Shown: one piece after another, positions 29,626 to 40,670 of the stretch
Numbering within the stretch: the stretch's first letter is position 1
How the letters are laid out: each line of letters opens with the position of its first letter
Origin: Plantago elongata
Taxonomy: Eukaryota; Streptophyta; Magnoliopsida; Lamiales; Plantaginaceae
Assembly (NCBI GenBank): GCA_036897095.1
Contig: JAYMSP010000704.1
Location: forward strand, 1 to 43,360
Length of the DNA: 43,360 bases
Direction: 5' to 3'
Translations under genes and position numbers: made by a program
Notes under the pieces: model-generated
What the model saw: only the letters and a program-made list of their open reading frames with translations
Database searches by the model: none
Told to the model about the DNA's origin: nothing

Positions 29626-30160
29626 GTGCATTATCCATCTTGGAGTAAGCGGAATCTCATGGCATTGGATGTCAAGAAAAAAAATGGCTTCATTGATGGT
29701 ATGATTACTCAACCTGATCTTATTGAGGTACATGTTAGGTATGCAGCTTGGAAACATGCTAATGCATTGTTGTTAGTTTACATTTCTAATTCTTGTTCTC
29801 CTATGATTCGGGGTAGTGTTCTTAGTTGCACAACTACTCATGAATTGTGGCTTGACTTATATATACGTTATAGTTAAAGTGATGGCCAAGGGTATTTCAT
29901 TTGGAGAAAGCATTGAGTGCTATTAGACAGTGGTATAATCAATTTATGTGTATTATTTTAGATTTAAGACTATGTGGGATGAGTTTATTTCCCATTGTCC
30001 GGTTAAAGTGTACTTCTAGAGGGAGTGCCGAATTGATTACTAGAGGCTAGTGATGGTGTTATTAAGTTTCTTGTTGGCTTGAATTAATCGTATAAGAATC
30101 TTAGAAGTCACAATATGATGTAGAAGTCTATACTTCACTTGTGCAAAGGTATTATATTCT
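29626..30160 (+). pseudogene. copia gag relic (isolated fragment)
   Basis: The + strand translation YPSWSKRNLMALDVKKKNGF then IDGMITQPD (29632-29720) is the copia Gag N-terminal signature (Y-x-x-W-S...AL..K.K.GFIDG). WKHANALLLVYISNSCSPMI and RGSVLSCTTTHELWLDLYIR follow up to a stop at 29875-29877. Weak, stop-interrupted gag-like sequence continues to about 30160. No LTR, PBS or pol was found nearby, so it is an orphan remnant unrelated in sequence to A, B and C. Confidence 0.65.
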
Positions 30161-31960
30161 TCTGCAAGAAAAGGGTCATGGGTGTTTAAATGGCTCCATG
30201 ACGTGGACTTGACCATTGGAGGCCCTCCTTGTGAAGATTATGTTCAATCCACCTTGTAGTTTCTATGTGTTGGTGGACTTGTAATTTGGACATGTAGTGT
30301 ATTGGATTGGGCGTTGAGGCACATGAATGTTTATTCAATTACTCGAATAAGCTCGTCCGAATGTTTGATCCCAATTTGGTCAAACTGGTTAAAGTTGTAA
30401 TGTTGACCAATGCTCGTTCGATTCCAATTTGGTCAAATTCACACAGTTGACTAATGTGAGCGTATTTTTTACAAATACAACTATTATATGCCTATTTAAA
30501 TAGTAATATTTGTATATATAGATAGTTTCGGACAAAGCTAACACACTAATGGAGTAGTCAAGGGGTATGCATATTGTGCTAGTTGATTAATGATTACCAG
30601 GTCTTGGGTTGTAACCATGGAGGAGCAATATGTCCTGTGTTTTTCAACTTTTTTAACCTCTTGCTAGGTTTCATCTTCTTTTTTATTTTTTATATTCTAT
30701 TTAATTATCCCTTTTATAATTCATTCTTATTTTCATATTTTAGTATTTTACCTCTTTCACATATTACAGAGATTTTTAAAATTATAAGGAATTATTATCA
30801 CATGTATTTTTATTTTATTTTAATCATCCCTTTTCATAAATCATTTTTCCCTTTATAATTTTACATTGTATATATAAAACTCCTCATTTCATTATTAATT
30901 TTATTATTATATGCTTAATTGTCTCTGAACTACACCACAAATTACTCTTAAACTATAATAGAATACAATTTAATTTTAAAAAAATCCTACATATTTCTAG
31001 TTATAAATTTTCGTTGCCACTGGATAATTTTTTTACATTTGCCCAAGATAAATCACATTATGTTATTGTGGTTGGTTTGGTTGGAAAATTGAATGAATAT
31101 GTTAATGAGAGAGAAATTAATTATTTATTTAAAATGTTGGATGGTTGGGTTGGTTGAGTGAGGATGGTACAGTATTCTTCATAAGAATACTCCATAAAGA
31201 AATAAACTCTCTATAAGAATATTTAAAATTTACGCTCTAAAAATAAACTCTATATATGAGTAAACTCTTTTATAAGAATATTTTGTATCGATTTCAAACG
31301 ATATGATTGTATGAAATTTTATTATATTATTGGTCATACTGGAGTAGTAGCCCATGGACCATTTGTCATGGACCAAAATTGAGTGTTTTGGGCTGGAGCA
31401 GAAATTGAAGTTGGAGTCCACTGCAGACGTAATTCGTAAATTAGCTTAATTCCACTTTTATTTATTTAATATCCTGAATCACACAGACTTCATTATTGTT
31501 GCAATCAATATCACCGACTCACCGACTCACCAGAGAGAGATTCATCATTCATGTAATGATAAAAAAGATGAGAAGATGAGAGTGAGTTTATAGTATTGTA
31601 TGTTAATTGGTAATAGTAGTGCCAACAAATTAAGAGGATATTTGGCCTGAAATTTATTCTCCGATTCATCAAGCACATAAATCTATTTCTCGGAGTGGCC
31701 GTCTAGAGATGAAAACATAACAGATCCGGCAAAATGATCTTCCATTCCGTCCTTTTATTATTCCAATTTCCGCATAGCAAAAGGAAGACCACTGCAATTC
31801 TGCAAATTCTCACCAAATTACGTAACGATACCAGGTTTAAATTTTTTTTTATATCAATATTACAATCATATTACATCACTTTAATGAATATAGCATTCGA
31901 TCTATCAATCATTATAAATAAATCAATCTAACTAAATTAAAATATACTAGTGTAAAGTCT
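30161..31960. other. AT-rich spacer; no gene
   Basis: It contains runs of TTTTATTTT-type sequence (30640-30920) and an ACCGACTCACCGACTCACC short duplication at 31513-31531. A 31734-31834 stretch opens with ATG and ends at a possible donor ACCAG|GTTTAA, but no product is recognisable. Confidence 0.4.
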
Positions 31961-31969
31961 ACACTTCTA

Positions 31970-32055
31970 GTAGGACTTGAACCTTTATGAGTTATGAAAT
32001 TTCAGGCTAATCAAATGAGGTAGGGGTCACTCCCTACCCAGCTTCAACTACGCAA
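31970..32055 (-). repeat. Possible tRNA-derived SINE head (minus strand)
   Basis: On the minus strand a box A-like TAGTTGAAGCTGGG (32050-32037) is followed 55 bp later by a box B-like GGTTCAAGTCC (31983-31973). The two Pol III promoter boxes in this order suggest a SINE. The extent is not defined. Confidence 0.35.
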
Positions 32056-32059
32056 GGGA

Positions 32060-33950
32060 GTATTTAGTTTTGAAGTTAAATGCTTCATGTGTTCGTGCCT
32101 TTGTGGTCATTTCTTGTGGTAATAGCAAGGGCATATATGGAAAAGTACACTAATATTAAGTAAGCCATTTTTATTTAACAACTTATTAGAAGTATAATAA
32201 AACTAAATATTAATATTAAAAATTCTAATATAATTAAACTTCTAACCCACCACATGCCTTAAATAAAGTGCTGCCCAAACAGCCCATCCTCCAACTCTTA
32301 CAATGTCGGAACCAAAGGTCTGAACCATGTTACATTCCATAGCTGAAGACAAAATTAGCAAAAGAAAGTTCCCTTTAATTTGACTAAATCATGAGGAATT
32401 TAATGATTATTTAGTGTAGAATTACAATTTAAAATGCATTTGAAATATAATTTCATACCCAATACTAATTTAAACTATTCAACTATAATTTAATTAATAT
32501 TTATTAATTTTTTATTATTTAAATAAATTTAACTAGAATTTTATATCAAATAACCACTTAAATATTTTACGAGGAATACCAAACAACCACTAGAATATGT
32601 TTCCGTCGTGAGTGAAAGATTCGTGTTCCCTTTGTCTAAAAGGGGGTGCTAGATTTCATCGGTTTGGTTTTTTTCTACGTGGGACATATATATTCATAAC
32701 TAGGAGTACACTTTAATTTAATACTTCAAATTAGCTAGCTACAAATCATGCTAAGCTTCATAAGTCTATATTGGAGTGCGTAGTATATCTTATTCTTACC
32801 TCGGACACTTAAACATGTCCAATAAACTTCAGGGTTTTCCTCTTCATGTTAGATTTTGATCCTTTTAACTGTAAAAAGAAAGCCTTCAGACGCATTTGGT
32901 ATGAAACAGAAATTTAGTAATAATGTTCTACTACATTCACTTGGAAAAACTTCACATATTTAAGTTGTCAAAATTAATTATAATATTGTGAGATAAATTG
33001 TAGTTTTACTTTCAAAATTAAGTGTGTACTTTGTGTTAAGGTTGAACCTTTTTAGTAGTTGATGTGGTGCAGTTCCTTTGTAGTAATTTATGTATTTATA
33101 TGAAACAGTTGAAAATGACAAATAATGTATATCAAACTTTCTGCATAACTGAGATTATATTCGATTTTAGTCTTACAATGAAACAACTTCACAGTGTTCC
33201 AGGCTTCAAAAGTTTGAGTTAATATAAGTTTCTGTTATTTCATAAAGAAAAAAAAAGAATAAATGGATTGTCCAATGAAAAAACAGTCGCTAAATCTTAC
33301 CTCCAACATAATTTTTACGTCCAATTTGTAGTTGATACCCTTGCTATTATTTTTTCTTTATTGAAATGCAGTAATGTTACAGATGAACATATTTGACCGT
33401 TCCTTCCAAGTTCCAACACCTGCAGTTTCCAAGTCATTCTCCACTAGGTGATCGGTACACTAAAGGAAAGTTACTTAGCTCAAGAATTTTGACTTGTATA
33501 TAAGCAAAGTCAATTCGGTCTGAGGTGAAATATGATATTTAATATTCTTATAAAATTTGATCTTTAAGGAATGCCTATTTTCATCTGAATCCCTAATTAA
33601 TTATACAATCTATAAGTTGTTAATGTATAAAATATTACATTAAACGATAAATGTAACTTGCATAATAAAATATTTATACTAAATTAATGATAAAACCCTC
33701 ATCATTAATATAAAATAATTATACTAAATAAATGATAAAAGAAAAACCCTCATCATTAATATTTCATTTTCAACTTCATATTTTATTTTATCATAATCAA
33801 GTCAATAAATATTTGAATTTTAATATATAAACCCCAAAGTTTTCTTGTTTCATATTTCTATACATTTCGTCGTTATATAAACTCCATATAAAACATTTAA
33901 AATTTTCTTGAATTAAAAACAAGAATTCCATGCTTCAAGTCGGAGCTCGC
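32060..33950. other. AT-rich spacer; no gene
   Basis: There is no open frame above background. ACCCTCATCATTAATAT occurs twice (about 33697 and 33747) with similar flanks, a small local duplication. Confidence 0.4.
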
Positions 33951-33959
33951 TAAAAGCTT

Positions 33960-34149
33960 TAAGCCTTATTTACCACTAGCTTTTCAGCTTCACAAATTTT
34001 TTTTGATAAAGAACTCGTTACGTGAACACGTAACTTCTTAAACAAGCTAGCTGGTTTAAGAAGCTAATCAAGTTAGCTTGTTGAGAAAAAAAAATTACCT
34101 GATCAACTACAAGCTAACTTTCCATCTACTTTTACTAAATAAATCCTTA
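33960..34149. mobile_element. MITE-like repeat, copy 2 of 2
   Basis: It starts TAAGCCTTATTTACCACTA and ends TTTACTAAATAAATCCTTA, whose reverse complement TAAGGATTTATTTAGTAAA matches the start imperfectly, so it has inverted ends. An internal ACGTGAACACGT palindrome is present. The same block order occurs at 28419-28605, so this is a dispersed family. There is no coding capacity. Confidence 0.6.
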
Positions 34150-34324
34150 ATATTGAAGATGCTCTACATCTCTTTTACCTTAGATTCAATGGAATGATGT
34201 TTACATGGAAGTTCCTTTTATTTATTTTAGTAGGCTAATTATATTACAATGCACAATTATCATGACTATCACCTTATAGCTCGTTACCTCAACTAAAACC
34301 ACCATATATCCCCATATCTTAACC

Positions 34325-34412
34325 ACCTCATAACTCTAATTTTAACGGGGTTCGAACTCTGTGCCCCTGCATACAACTCCCAATTCCTCACCAACAAATC
34401 ATGGAAGCTCCT
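34325..34412 (-). repeat. Possible tRNA-derived SINE head (minus strand)
   Basis: On the minus strand GAGCTTCCATGATTTGTTGG, GAGGAATTGGGAG, then a box B AGTTCGAACCC (34358-34348). Box B is near perfect; box A is weak. The pattern resembles a degenerated tRNA 5' half, as in plant SINEs. Confidence 0.4.
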
Positions 34413-34667
34413 ATTAATCCTTATTATTTGAATTATTTTATATAAGGTTAATGAAGGGAGGAAAAAATACGAATTTGAAAGGATAAAAGTATTGGTTTTT
34501 AATTAATTGATTATGAAAGTTCTAAATTAAATGTTTAATTAAATGAGGCTTATGAAAATATAATGCATGGTTGAATCAATAAAAAGTGTGAATAAATATA
34601 AATTCTTAACAAAATTTAACCAAAAATAAAGAAAAGTTAGTTCTTCTAGTTAATGCTTGAAATATCA

Positions 34668-34745
34668 AAGCGTTTTTAGTTGAGTGGTAAATTGAGACAC
34701 CCTGTAACTATAATGTTACAGGTTCGATTCTTCGAAATAGGTAAT
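34668..34745 (+). repeat. tRNA-derived SINE head
   Basis: Box A TAGTTGAGTGGT (34677-34688) fits 11 of 12 consensus positions and box B GGTTCGATTCT (34721-34731) fits 10 of 11, spaced 32 bp apart. Between them lies a hairpin CCTGTAAC/GTTACAGG in anticodon-stem position. The acceptor stem is not complementary, so this is a tRNA-derived element and not a tRNA gene. The 3' end is undefined AT-rich sequence. Confidence 0.55.
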
Positions 34746-35092
34746 TATATAATCTAAATAAAGAGTAGTGGAAATTTACGTATATAATCGAATGATAAAT
34801 TTTCGTCATATTCAACTATTACAATTATAATATTATATTAGAAAAATATATATAATTAATGTTTGAAACAATATAAACGTTGAGTGGCCAGATGTCATAG
34901 ATGCAAATTTCCTTTTTGAGTAATTGCAATATTAGGTTTAATGACAATCAGGTACTTACATATACTAAAAAATATTATAGCTAATAAAAATTAACTATAT
35001 GGTGGCGTGCTAGCTATCCGTAGATGTAGTATCAAGGCTTAGATTTGACCATGAAGCTTCCCTGTCAAACATAAAATGTTCCTTTGAAACTC

Positions 35093-35099
35093 TATAAAA
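35093..35099 (+). promoter_or_regulatory. TATA box of FAD2-B
   Basis: TATAAAA lies 112 bp before the ATG at 35205, giving a predicted 5' UTR of about 80 nt, rich in CA. A 5' UTR intron, usual in plant FAD2 genes, does not fit in this space. Confidence 0.65.
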
Positions 35100-35204
35100 T
35101 GGCATATCCTTGACACTTCAATTCTATCATCAAGAATCCAACACTTGAGAACTTGAGAGCAATATTGTGATCAGTTCTAACTTGCTAGTATACATACATC
35201 AGCA

Positions 35205-36394
35205 ATGGGGATGGGAGGTCGAGTTCCGGTGCGAGCTGAGCGCTTGAGGCCACCCTTTACCGTTAGCGAGATAAAGAAAGCAATACCACCCCATTGTTTC
35301 CAACGTTCCCTCCTCCGTTCTTCTTACTACCTTGTCCATGACCTTGTCCTTGCTTCACTCTTGTACTACATTGCCACCACTTATTTCCAACAGCTCCCGT
35401 ATCCACTTCAATATCCGGCATGGACACTTTACATGATATGCCAAGGTTTTGTCCTAATGGGTGTATGGGTCATTGCTCATGAGTGTGGCCACCATGCATA
35501 TAGCAACTACCAATGGCTCGACGACACTCTTGGCTTAATCCTCCATTCACTACTCCTTGTTCCCTACTTTTCGTGGAAGATTAGCCACCGCAGGCACCAT
35601 GCTAACACTGGTTCATTAGACCGCGATGAGGTGTTTGTGCCCAAAACAAAGCATGACAGGTATAAACCAATCAGCATCATATAATCCTAACTTGTAATTT
35701 TATATAATATTTCTGTTATTAATAGTCTATGAAACTTTTCAGGAGCACTATGGGCAAGTTTGTTGATGAATCACCAATGTTGAAGATCTTTCTCCGTGTA
35801 ACAATTGGATGGCCATTTTACTTGTTGTTCAACATCTCGGGTAGAAAGTACCAAAGATTCACCAACCATTTCGACCCCTACAGTCCTCTATTTTCAGATA
35901 GTGAACGTGCACAAATCCTTATAACCGATATTGGCTTTGTCGCGGCTGCTTATGGGCTTTACCGCGTTGCTGCAGTAAAAGGATTTTTGTGGATTATGGG
36001 AGTGTATGGTGTCCCGCTGTCTATCGTAAATGGTTTCCTTGTTACTCTCACATATCTCCACCATACGCACGCAGCCTTGCCTCATTTCGATTCGTCTGAG
36101 TGGAACTGGCTACGTGGTGCCTTGGCAACTGTCGATAGAGATTATGGAATCTTGAACCATCTTCTTCATCACATCACGGATACTCATGTTGCACACCACT
36201 TGTTCTCAAACATTCCACACTATCATGCGATGGAGGCGACCAAAGCGATCAAGCCGGTTTTGGGGAAGTACTACAACTTTGATAGAACACCAATAATTAA
36301 GGCCATATGGAGAGAAGCAAAGGAATGTATCTATATCGAGCCTGATGAGGATGAAAACTTCAAGGGTGTCTACTGGTACACTAACAAACCATGA
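35205..36394 (+). CDS. FAD2-like membrane fatty acid desaturase (FAD2-B, two exons, 368 aa)
   Basis: Exons 35205-35659 and 35743-36394 join within codon 152 (AG|G, Arg) to give 368 residues, about 15 fewer than a typical FAD2, the loss being in the N-terminal linker. It starts MGMGGRVPV, like the FAD2 MGAGG start, then [20 protein letters not shown] (16-35). The di-iron boxes are H92ECGH96 (followed by the usual His97), H128RRHH132 and the canonical H300VAHH304, followed by [13 protein letters not shown]. Membrane segments are at about 44-62, 72-92, 164-183, 212-232 and 236-257. It ends YTNKP; the last residue departs from the hydrophobic residue of the FAD2 ER-retrieval motif (YNNKL). An ER oleate/linoleate-modifying enzyme is the best guess; box 3 is desaturase-like. 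It is co-oriented with FAD2-A and CYP76. Without splicing the frame stops after SII, 25 nt into the intron. Confidence 0.9.
35660..35742 (+). other. Coding-sequence intron of FAD2-B (83 nt)
   Basis: The donor is ACAG|GTATAA, the acceptor is TTTTCAG|GAG, and a CTAAC branch-like motif lies at 35689-35693. It is AT-rich and phase 2. Splicing restores the family alignment across the loop between box 2 and the third membrane segment ([10 protein letters not shown] then [10 protein letters not shown]). Confidence 0.85.
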
Positions 36395-36990
36395 ATGTGT
36401 ACAACGCTAGATGATTGGTTTTTTATAAGTACTTTTACATTTTTTTTAATTTAATATTGATTGGAAATAAGTATTATCTGAACTGACCATGTCAAAATGA
36501 ATGCGATAGATTGCAATGTAGATGCAACGACATGTCAAGAGTTCTGCATCGTATTTGATGATCACACCCAACAATTTATCACACCATTTTATCCTGTCCG
36601 AATTTACTGTACCCAAACTATATACTATCTCCAAATTTTATATACATAGCATAAATATAGTAAGCTCTCTTAATGCATAAGGTACTCTATAACATACACA
36701 CATACACTATGAGTTATAGGGTAATAGCTATAAATACTTATGTACTTTAATACTATAGAGAGTTTTATTAACAAATATCCCTTATAGCTAAAACTACGGG
36801 AATAATTAAAAAAACTACATCTTGAAAAGGGAGATACTACTCTATTTAGAAAGTACTACTTTAAATAAAATAATATGGTTGGAGACAAGAAGTTATTTTC
36901 CCTTGATAAATTAATAAATTAAATGGTATTCTGAAAAGCTGCTGATAATGTGAAAGGAAAATCTATTTAACATATTTAGTTTGAGTTATA
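36395..36990. other. 3' flank of FAD2-B; no gene
   Basis: AT-rich sequence. AATAAG at about 36466 is a weak poly(A)-like motif. Nothing else is recognised. Confidence 0.45.
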
Positions 36991-38056
36991 TCACAAAGTT
37001 TTATAAGAGACGATCTTTAAATAAACTATCTGGGACAAGACTATATTGCAATTAACCATTTTACATTACATTTTGATATAATTTCACGGATCTTACCCAC
37101 CCGATCCGACCCGATTACAATGCTTGGCATATAAACTCTTTTCAACACTTTTTTCCATTTCTTTCTCTCCGCACTCACTGTTCTCTCGTTTTTCTTCTTT
37201 TCTCTTTTTCTCTCTTCCTAATTCTTCTTGAAACTGTTTAATCTTGATGTTTTCACGCTTGATTTTGTTTGAGACTTGAATGAGAGTGTTTTGATTGAGT
37301 TTATCTTCGTGATTATGTTCTTCTTCGTCACTTTTATGCTTGTTAGGGTTTTTTTTTTTCTGATTTGGGGATTTTTGTGGTTGTTTCTCTAAGTTTTACA
37401 GTCATTTGTAATATATTGATTGGTGAGAATGACATGGAAGATTCGACAGATGGTGGTCGGGATCGGAAGTGAAAGCAGTGAATTGTGATGAAGGTTTTTT
37501 CTCATTTTTCTGTTCATATTAGCTTTTTGCGTTGACTGTTCGAGATAGCTGGAACACATGGTTCTTTTTCTTGTGATACAGTATGTAATGCTTGAGATCA
37601 TAGGTAATTTCATTGAAAACATGGGTTACTTTTTTGATATCATGATTTTATGAGAATTGTTTTTATGTGTCCACTGGGGAATATACAAATGATTGTGGTA
37701 CCGTACCTGATGAAGTACATGGAGATGTTTAAAGTGAGAAAAAAAATTAAATATATTGACTTGATGATGATATTTGTTTTCAATTTGATTCTTTTAGTCT
37801 GTCATTAACATAAGTTGTTTGTTTGACAACATTTATATGTGGTTGTTTTTCTTTGAACTTGTATGTTATTGTATGAGAACATGGGTAATTTATCTGGGGA
37901 CGTGGCTTGTTTTTTTCTTGGTTCTATGCTTTACTTTTGTTTCATACTTTACCTTTTTTTTGTGTTTGTGAGAGAACATGATTTATATGCCTGAGAACAT
38001 GGGTAATTTATTTGGTAACATGACTTTTTGTTTTTCGAGAACATGAATTTTATACT

Positions 38057-38260
38057 TTAGTTTTATGACAATAAGATAAATAGGAAGGGGGCAAAGAAGG
38101 TGGCCGAAGCATCAAAGAAGATGGATGTCGAAACATCAAAGAAGACGGAGGCTAAAGCATCATTGAAGACACATGTTGATAATCAAATGAATCCTATTAT
38201 TGAAGGAGATAATGTGAAATTGATAGAAATGAGAAGGAGGAAAGGTACAAGGTACTAAGG
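38057..38260 (+). other. Short Lys-rich open frame in the repeat island, status unknown
   Basis: The frame after TAG at 38057 runs to TAA near 38258 and reads KGAKKVAEASKKMDVETSKK, TEAKASLKTHVDNQMNPIIE, GDNVKLIEMRRRKGTRY. It shows an internal imperfect repeat ('(E/D)xSKK(M/T)(D/E)'). There is no upstream ATG at the start, and TTTTAG just before the open stretch could act as a splice acceptor. It may be the last exon of a decayed transposon or captured gene. I do not recognise the product. Confidence 0.35.
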
Positions 38261-38944
38261 GAAGGAAGGAAATGACTGCTTTGTGAAGTTATATTTTACT
38301 TTGTGAAGATTATTTTTGTAGTAATTTCCTTAGTGGTAGTTGTAACTGAACATATTACTTGACTGTAAATGTAACTGAATACTTGATAATCTGCTTGATG
38401 AGCAAGTTTGAATATATGTTAAGATCATGATTTAATATGTTGAGATCATTGATTAATATATTGAGATCATCGTGTTATATTGAAAACATTGTTTAACATT
38501 TTTGGGATCATGGGTATTATACTTGAGAACATGGGTATGATGTTTGAGTACATGTGTTACTACATTGAGATCATCGGTTAATATGTTGATATCGTTGTGT
38601 TAAATTGAGAATATTTTTTAACATTTTTTTAGATCATGGGTATTATAGTTGAGGAAATGGGTATAATTTTTGTGTACATGGGTACTATGTTGATATATCA
38701 TTATGTGTTATCTTGAGATCATTGTTTAACATTTCTTTGAGATCATAGGTATATAGTTGATAACATTGGTATGATGCTTGTGTACATGGAAACATTCACA
38801 TATTCCAATAAATATACAAAAACAAAGTTGATATGTTGTATTTGATGTACAATGATCTATCAATAAAGTAGTGAACTAAGTTTTTGAATACGTAATGTAG
38901 TGACTCTATCAAGTATTTATTTGGTTGTTTATTTTCAAATTCAT

Positions 38945-38992
38945 CAGTGATATGGCTTCTTCCTTTTCAGTGATATGGCTTCTTCCTTTTCA
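38945..38992 (+). repeat. 24-bp tandem duplication
   Basis: The block CAGTGATATGGCTTCTTCCT plus TTT(T) occurs twice in tandem. Confidence 0.85.
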
Positions 38993-39054
38993 AGTTTGTC
39001 TTTGACTCTTCATGGCTTCCTTCCTTTGATTTTGGTTAAATCTGGATCTTTTAC

Positions 39055-39093
39055 TCCTCCTCCTCCTTCTTCTTCTTCTTCTTCTTCTTCAAG
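39055..39093 (+). repeat. (TCC)n(TTC)n microsatellite
   Basis: A trinucleotide run changes from TCC to TTC, followed by AAGTTGATGAATTC. Confidence 0.9.
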
Positions 39094-40670
39094 TTGATGA
39101 ATTCGGTAACCTTCATAAACAAATAACTCTCGATGCATTAATATCAGCCAATCACAAATTGTAAAATTTTCAACGTGCAACACCATAATGCAAGGGACAT
39201 AAATATCTTATCTAACAAATTGCACATATTATAGTTCAAATGGTAGAGAACATAAAACGTTATGCAAACAAATGTCTGATGTTTGCAAACCAACTGCTAA
39301 ATTACAATCATAGGTTAAAACATGGAGCAAATAGCAGAGAACATGTAATGTTATGCACACAAATTTCTCATAATTACAAATCAACTACTATATGTTATCA
39401 TGGGTCAAACTGTTAAAAACATGGTTAAAATTGTCGAGAACATGGAATGTCATTCAAATAAATTCCTCATAATGACAGAGCAACTACAACATTGTAGTCA
39501 TGAGCAAACAATAAGAATCATTGATCAAATAGCAGAGAAAATGGAATGTCAAAACAATCATGGGTCGAACTGCAAAGAACATGTAGTATACTGCAATACG
39601 ATTTGCATATGCACATAGCACAACTATTTCATAGCAAATATAGTGAATATTACACATAACATAGGCAAAATGGTAGAGAACGTGGACTGCGCTGTAAAAC
39701 ATTTTCACACGAGTTGAGTAACTATTTCAGCAAACATAGTGGATGTTGATGAGAACATGTGGTACATTGGTGAGAAGATAGTATATATACGTAAGAACAT
39801 ATGACATACAGTAAAAAAACAGAACTCAATTTGATGTTGTAAAAAAACAAAGCACAAAACGACAATCAGGTTTTTCGTGAAAACATAAGACGTATTCCAG
39901 AGAATATGGGTAATATCATTGAGAACATGGAATATATACGAAAAAAATATAAAAACGTTGTATACCTTGTTTTTCAGATCTGAGTTCATTATTGTAGTCA
40001 GATTTTAAATGAAAACGTCGTCTGTTCATTTATTTCATCTTTGTTATCAATTATAACATGGATCGATCGGTGTACATCAATGATTTAGTATAATCAACAC
40101 AAAAACACAACATATTCGTCTGAATTCAATAAAATCAAAGACATACCTTGTTCGATCTACTTTTTTCCAGCTTCCTGATGTTGGAGCTTAAACGAAAAGC
40201 GATATATTAGCTTCTGAGATCGTTTTCATTGGATTTGAAGATTGAATCTTGAGTTTTGGATTGAAAAACTCCCATAAATCATGAAAAAATTGTTCAAACA
40301 TAAACCAAACTTTTTTTGATCGATTGTTTTGTAGATTTTGAGATTGCAGTAGCTCAACTTCGATTATTCAGAAGCTCAAAAGGGGAGACGAAGATCACAT
40401 CTATAATAGCTTCACTAATCAATCATTAATGGTGAAAGAAGAGAGAGAAACAAGAGATAGAAAGAAGAATCATCTAATGAGGGTTTGAGCTAGGGTTTTG
40501 ACATTTATATTGATCCGTATAACTATAGTCCGACCCGCATTACGTTCGACCCACCTTCTGGCCCTTGGATTACGGTGTTTTTAGCAACTAGTTATTAATT
40601 GAGATTAATTTATAATATATAGAAAGTATATATTAAGGTCTCTATCTAATGGATGTTTCTTAAGAGACTT

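Larger units (their letters stand above)
37000..40670. repeat. Unclassified repeat island (GAGAACATGG-type units)
   Basis: A field of degenerate units centred on GAGAACATGG(G/A) or GAGATCAT fills 37600-38800 and again 39240-39960, at least 25 copies at 25-60-bp spacing, separated by a segment with a Lys-rich open frame. Both ends look like plant promoter/5' leaders pointing inward: 37085-37340 on + (ACCCGATCCGACCCG, CATATAAAC, CT-rich leader) and 40560-40380 on minus (GGGTCGAACG..GGGTCGG, ATATAAA, CT-rich leader). TAAGAGAC occurs near each outer edge (37011 and 40660). The symmetrical build suggests a large non-autonomous transposon, Mutator-like, but no clear terminal repeat or transposase was found. 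Confidence 0.5.

Noticed and set aside
29239..29757. 172-codon minus-strand frame with a basic end
   Set aside because: It partly opposes a copia gag relic on the + strand, has no recognisable domain and lies in repeat-rich sequence. A transcript would be needed to revive it.
31734..31834. Short ATG-led exon-like stretch with a donor-like end
   Set aside because: No downstream exon or recognisable protein; chance is likely.
34668..34745. A functional tRNA gene
   Set aside because: Boxes A and B are good but the acceptor and D stems do not pair, so a SINE head is the better reading.
37000..40670. A normal gene with two divergent promoters
   Set aside because: The leader-like ends face inward and no continuous coding sequence lies between them.
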